64,000 nucleotides of DNA from Balanoglossus misakiensis (Eukaryota; Hemichordata), in contig CM082589.2 of assembly GCA_040954595.2 (NCBI GenBank), positions 2,542,001 to 2,606,000 of the forward strand, read 5' to 3'. Position numbers and translations under genes: made by a program. Of this stretch, positions 47,508-64,000 are shown piece after piece (within the stretch, counting starts at the first letter, position 1; every line of letters begins with the position of its first letter). The notes below the pieces were generated by a model. It saw nothing but the letters and a program-made list of their open reading frames with translations. It was not told the DNA's origin and searched no databases.

Positions 47508-48694
47508 TCCAGCTTCACTTGCATAGGTGCACTGTCGCTAAACACCGACACCATATCAAGAAAATCCTCAAAATTCATGCCGCCATCTTCACTCGAGGAA
47601 AATATGCGACAGATGCGATCTTTGAACGGGTTACACTGCAACAGGATTTATATAATGGTGAATGTGTGAGGTTTTGTTTGGTCTTTGTCTGTCTCTCTTT
47701 GCCCCTCCCCTTTCCCTGAATTTTCAAAACAGTCAATACAATTTATACATGAGAACTTTCTGAACTCACTTGTAATTCGGGCAATTGTTGTATAGTCTCT
47801 GCCGACAGAATTGCCCGGTGGTCATCATCAACTGTCTCTGGATCCAACTCTGTGAACCTATCGAATACACTGTAAACAAACAGGACATGTGATATTTGAT
47901 GGTAATGACAGGCCAATATATAATTAAGCAATAAAACACCCCCAACCATGGTATACCACGAGATTTTGACCAGTTCACGACATATACGCACGAGCGATAG
48001 CGAGTGCATATATGGAGTTGAACTGGTCAAAATCGAGTGGTATACCATGGCTGGGGGTGTTTTATTGCTATTATATTATGCCAGTATATTGAAACTTTGC
48101 ATAAAACATTTTAAAAAGGCATTTTCTTTGACTATGATATATGACTGTGGTATATGGCTAATATATCACGGTCATGTGTCGTGTCTCGACCAATCAAATA
48201 GCGTGATTTACACCATCAATATACTGGTATAATATAATTAACGGTACTACACAATGATAAGCGATCACTATAAATGACAAATGTACTCACTGTAATATCT
48301 CCGCCTTCGACAGATACGTTAGCTCCTAAAGGCAATTTAGAAAGTCGAAGTTATTACAAGGCTGTGAGTCCCAGTAATATGTCATTGCTTCGATGTATGT
48401 ATGTATGTATGTATGTAGTATGTATGTACCGTATGTATGAAGTCGTGAATAAGAAATGGGGAAGTAATGAGCGATTTCTAATATCCGCTTTACTAAAGAT
48501 CAAATTTCTCAGTAGAGATTGCATTGTTAAACTTCCGCCTTTCGAGTCAGCCTAGTGAACACATAAGCGCTGATCACAAGCTTATCCCTTGCTTGAACAA
48601 TATACTAAGACGTACACAACGTACATTGGTTGATTGATCTCACCTCATAGTCGTCGAGTTCCCCTTGGGTGAGTTTACTTCTCCACACGCCCAT
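46640..48694 (-). CDS. Calcium and integrin-binding EF-hand protein, gene 2 (6 exons found, 183 aa)
   Basis: Exons in transcript order: 48644-48694, 48291-48325, 47770-47869, 47488-47635, 47034-47158, 46640-46732; GT-AG borders, 184 codons with the TAA at 46640. First four exons have exactly the lengths of CIB gene 1 (51, 35, 100, 148), so these are paralogues. Protein starts [17 protein letters not shown], so it lacks Asn3 of the MGN start, and has [27 protein letters not shown]-hand 3 [12 protein letters not shown] and EF-hand 4 [12 protein letters not shown]. The final TAA sits inside a GTAAGA donor-like site (M-R-stop), so as in gene 1 a tiny extra exon may replace the last residue. Lies 1.1 kb downstream of the otoferlin-like gene on the same strand. 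Confidence 0.88.
47927..48238. mobile_element. Two adjacent foldback (MITE-like) repeats in intron 2 of CIB gene 2
   Basis: 47927-48069 has inverted arms of about 47 bases (left AATAAAACACCCCCAACC..., right ending GGGGGTGTTTTATT) around a spacer of about 45 bases. Directly next to it 48071-48091 and 48217-48237 are 21-base inverted repeats with one mismatch (CAATATACTGGTATAATATAA type) around 125 bases. No coding capacity. Target duplication not resolved. Confidence 0.6.
48380..48432. repeat. (TGTA)n microsatellite in CIB gene 2 intron 1
   Basis: Tetranucleotide run beginning GATGTATGTATG, slightly interrupted. Repeated exactly in copy C at about 58947-58999. Confidence 0.8.
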
Positions 48695-49798
48695 TCTCGC
48701 CGGAGAATGTCTCTTAAAGCCGACAAACAGTCGCCGCGGAATCCACCGTCGACGTTTGTAAATGGCCGAAAAACAGCGAGAGCCTTCTACATGTATATGT
48801 TTACACCCAGCCTTACTTGACCCCGCGTGACCTTGGGTCACAAAGGAACGGGTGTGATAGGCTATGTGGCATCTTGGCGTGGTATTATTAATGTGTGCGT
48901 AATAAGTCAAAACGTGTACGCATGCGTCATGAACGAATATATACACAACAAACATCTGTATGTATTAATAGTGCATAACAAAATACGAGCACACCATAAA
49001 TCAAAATATGTCAAATTAGCATATGTACACGTCATTATCTTTTCTGTCCCAATTTTTGTTGTCACACTTGAATGATAATGATTAATAGACCTGTTTTGAT
49101 CATGATGTCACCAACCTCCAAGACAGCATAGCACTGTATCGAAGGAAAATGTGACAAAAAGACCTAATTAATATCATGTAACCCGCTTTTATGACACAGG
49201 CAAACATCGTTTGCATGTACCGAATGTGTCACAAAACGTTCTCGAAAACGGAATACCCTTATGTTTGTTTTGGGTGCATGTTGTGGCTCCAAGCCATCAA
49301 TCGTCACACTTTACAATCAAAGGCCAGCCTCGTCGCCCTTGCAAGCCTCAAGGGCGTGTTCAAAGCCACCCTGTCAACAATTAAGTCAACAATACTTGAC
49401 ACGGTTTGTTCAGCGCCATTGTGCGTGGGTTCAGCACTGCAACATGGCATATCTACAAAGTGTCTAACTGCTTTACATGCAATGACGTCTGAACTCAATC
49501 TTGCATGGTTGATATGATTTTATTTGAACAGAGTGAATAATCTTAACAAGCCTTCATTGTTTGGTCGATTGATTGACGTCATTTTTAGACACCATTACTA
49601 TCAGAAAAATGTTGTATACAATGATTTTGCACCGTATAGAATCATCATTGCCCTCTATCATGACAGACAAAAAACTCCGCAGCGATACTCGGTCCAATGT
49701 CATGTTCATTCTCATCACATTATATAATTTCTGTATATTGTATAAAATGCAAATATATATACATGTATCCATAAAATTTGCGCACGAGATAATCCTCT
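48695..49798. other. Intergenic between the otoferlin-like gene and CIB gene 2
   Basis: Both genes run on the minus strand, so this holds the 3' UTR of the ferlin and the promoter of CIB gene 2. No coding signal. Confidence 0.4.
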
Positions 49799-57974
<8,176 letters not shown>

Positions 57975-58074
57975 NNNNNNNNNNNNNNNNNNNNNNNNNN
58001 NNNNNNNNNNNNNNNNNNNNNNNNNNNNNNNNNNNNNNNNNNNNNNNNNNNNNNNNNNNNNNNNNNNNNNNNNN
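57975..58074. other. Assembly gap, 100 N
   Basis: Cuts an otoferlin-like exon on its left and a CIB exon on its right. The right edge (58075) is the base that follows the left edge of the first gap (5174) in the intact copy. Confidence 0.99.
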
Positions 58075-59261
58075 TCCAGCTTCACTTGCATAGGTGCACT
58101 GTCGCTAAACACCGACACCATATCAAGAAAATCCTCAAAATTCATGCCGCCATCTTCACTCGAGGAAAATATGCGACAGATGCGATCTTTGAACGGGTTA
58201 CACTGCAACAGGATTTATATAATGGTGAATGTGTGAGGTTTTGTTTGGTCTTTGTCTGTCTCTCTTTGCCCCTCCCCTTTCCCTGAATTTTCAAAACAGT
58301 CAATACAATTTATACATGAGAACTTTCTGAACTCACTTGTAATTCGGGCAATTGTTGTATAGTCTCTGCCGACAGAATTGCCCGGTGGTCATCATCAACT
58401 GTCTCTGGATCCAACTCTGTGAACCTATCGAATACACTGTAAACAAACAGGACATGTGATATTTGATGGTAATGACAGGCCAATATATAATTAAGCAATA
58501 AAACACCCCCAACCATGGTATACCACGAGATTTTGACCAGTTCACGACATATACGCACGAGCGATAGCGAGTGCATATATGGAGTTGAACTGGTCAAAAT
58601 CGAGTGGTATACCATGGCTGGGGGTGTTTTATTGCTATTATATTATGCCAGTATATTGAAACTTTGCATAAAACATTTTAAAAAGGCATTTTCTTTGACT
58701 ATGATATATGACTGTGGTATATGGCTAATATATCACGGTCATGTGTCGTGTCTCGACCAATCAAATAGCGTGATTTACACCATCAATATACTGGTATAAT
58801 ATAATTAACGGTACTACACAATGATAAGCGATCACTATAAATGACAAATGTACTCACTGTAATATCTCCGCCTTCGACAGATACGTTAGCTCCTAAAGGC
58901 AATTTAGAAAGTCGAAGTTATTACAAGGCTGTGAGTCCCAGTAATATGTCATTGCTTCGATGTATGTATGTATGTATGTATGTAGTATGTATGTACCGTA
59001 TGTATGAAGTCGTGAATAAGAAATGGGGAAGTAATGAGCGATTTCTAATATCCGCTTTACTAAAGATCAAATTTCTCAGTAGAGATTGCATTGTTAAACT
59101 TCCGCCTTTCGAGTCAGCCTAGTGAACACATAAGCGCTGATCACAAGCTTATCCCTTGCTTGAACAATATACTAAGACGTACACAACGTACATTGGTTGA
59201 TTGATCTCACCTCATAGTCGTCGAGTTCCCCTTGGGTGAGTTTACTTCTCCACACGCCCAT
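58075..59261 (-). CDS. CIB gene 2, 5' exons of the split duplicate (copy C)
   Basis: Exons 59211-59261, 58858-58892, 58337-58436 and 58075-58202 (the last cut by the gap after NPFKDRI...MQVKL). Its missing 3' exons are at 4307-5174. See 46640-48694 for the protein. Confidence 0.88.
58494..58805. mobile_element. Foldback repeats, duplicate of 47927-48238
   Basis: Identical to the pair in CIB gene 2 intron 2 of the intact copy. Confidence 0.6.
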
Positions 59262-60365
59262 TCTCGCCGGAGAATGTCTCTTAAAGCCGACAAACAGTCG
59301 CCGCGGAATCCACCGTCGACGTTTGTAAATGGCCGAAAAACAGCGAGAGCCTTCTACATGTATATGTTTACACCCAGCCTTACTTGACCCCGCGTGACCT
59401 TGGGTCACAAAGGAACGGGTGTGATAGGCTATGTGGCATCTTGGCGTGGTATTATTAATGTGTGCGTAATAAGTCAAAACGTGTACGCATGCGTCATGAA
59501 CGAATATATACACAACAAACATCTGTATGTATTAATAGTGCATAACAAAATACGAGCACACCATAAATCAAAATATGTCAAATTAGCATATGTACACGTC
59601 ATTATCTTTTCTGTCCCAATTTTTGTTGTCACACTTGAATGATAATGATTAATAGACCTGTTTTGATCATGATGTCACCAACCTCCAAGACAGCATAGCA
59701 CTGTATCGAAGGAAAATGTGACAAAAAGACCTAATTAATATCATGTAACCCGCTTTTATGACACAGGCAAACATCGTTTGCATGTACCGAATGTGTCACA
59801 AAACGTTCTCGAAAACGGAATACCCTTATGTTTGTTTTGGGTGCATGTTGTGGCTCCAAGCCATCAATCGTCACACTTTACAATCAAAGGCCAGCCTCGT
59901 CGCCCTTGCAAGCCTCAAGGGCGTGTTCAAAGCCACCCTGTCAACAATTAAGTCAACAATACTTGACACGGTTTGTTCAGCGCCATTGTGCGTGGGTTCA
60001 GCACTGCAACATGGCATATCTACAAAGTGTCTAACTGCTTTACATGCAATGACGTCTGAACTCAATCTTGCATGGTTGATATGATTTTATTTGAACAGAG
60101 TGAATAATCTTAACAAGCCTTCATTGTTTGGTCGATTGATTGACGTCATTTTTAGACACCATTACTATCAGAAAAATGTTGTATACAATGATTTTGCACC
60201 GTATAGAATCATCATTGCCCTCTATCATGACAGACAAAAAACTCCGCAGCGATACTCGGTCCAATGTCATGTTCATTCTCATCACATTATATAATTTCTG
60301 TATATTGTATAAAATGCAAATATATATACATGTATCCATAAAATTTGCGCACGAGATAATCCTCT

Positions 60366-64000
<3,635 letters not shown>

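Overview
This is nuclear DNA of an invertebrate animal. Genes are either intronless (sulfotransferases) or split by short GT-AG introns with consistent phases, the non-coding DNA is AT-rich with microsatellites and foldback elements, and the families present (CIB, otoferlin-like ferlin, Gal/GlcNAc-type sulfotransferases, expanded B-box/NHL proteins, death effector domains) are metazoan. The death-fold and TRIM-NHL expansion would fit an invertebrate deuterostome such as a lancelet or hemichordate, but a lophotrochozoan cannot be excluded from sequence alone.

Layout. 1-5174 and 58075-64000 are exact copies of 42334-47507 and 47508-53433. The two abut the two 100-N gaps precisely, so 5275-57974 looks like a contig placed inside a split contig that carries part of the same locus; most likely a false duplication of the assembly. 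Inside the inserted contig: (i) 5.3-15.4 kb, a cluster of five intact intronless type II Golgi carbohydrate sulfotransferases plus the N-terminus of a probable sixth cut by the gap; (ii) 16.0-18.0 kb, a seven-exon CIB2-like EF-hand gene, then a 412-bp Mutator-like MITE; (iii) 19.6-41.6 kb, three tandem seven-exon minus-strand genes of about 1110 aa, which I reconstructed exon by exon: death effector domain, TRADD-N-like domain (tentative), coiled coil, two B-boxes, filamin-type Ig domain, six-bladed NHL propeller, with no RING; (iv) 42.2-45.9 kb, a plus-strand gene for a secreted Cys-loop-receptor ligand-binding domain with no channel domain and a GPI-like tail; (v) 46.6-48.7 kb, a second CIB gene; (vi) 49.8-58.0 kb, the C-terminal 897 residues of an otoferlin-like ferlin with two tandem alternative last exons.

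The most interesting system is the tandem DED/B-box/NHL array. Its three paralogues keep signalling and scaffold regions but differ at the same structural position, the residue after the conserved Asp, in every one of six propeller blades. That is what a family of recognition proteins with one variable propeller face coupled to a death-fold signalling domain would look like. Copies 1 and 2 are nearly identical, introns included, over the 5' half yet divergent over the propeller half, suggesting gene conversion or very recent exchange. The tandem unit also carried along exon 1 (signal peptide) of the neighbouring ligand-binding-domain gene, which survives as an orphan exon at 34.6 kb.
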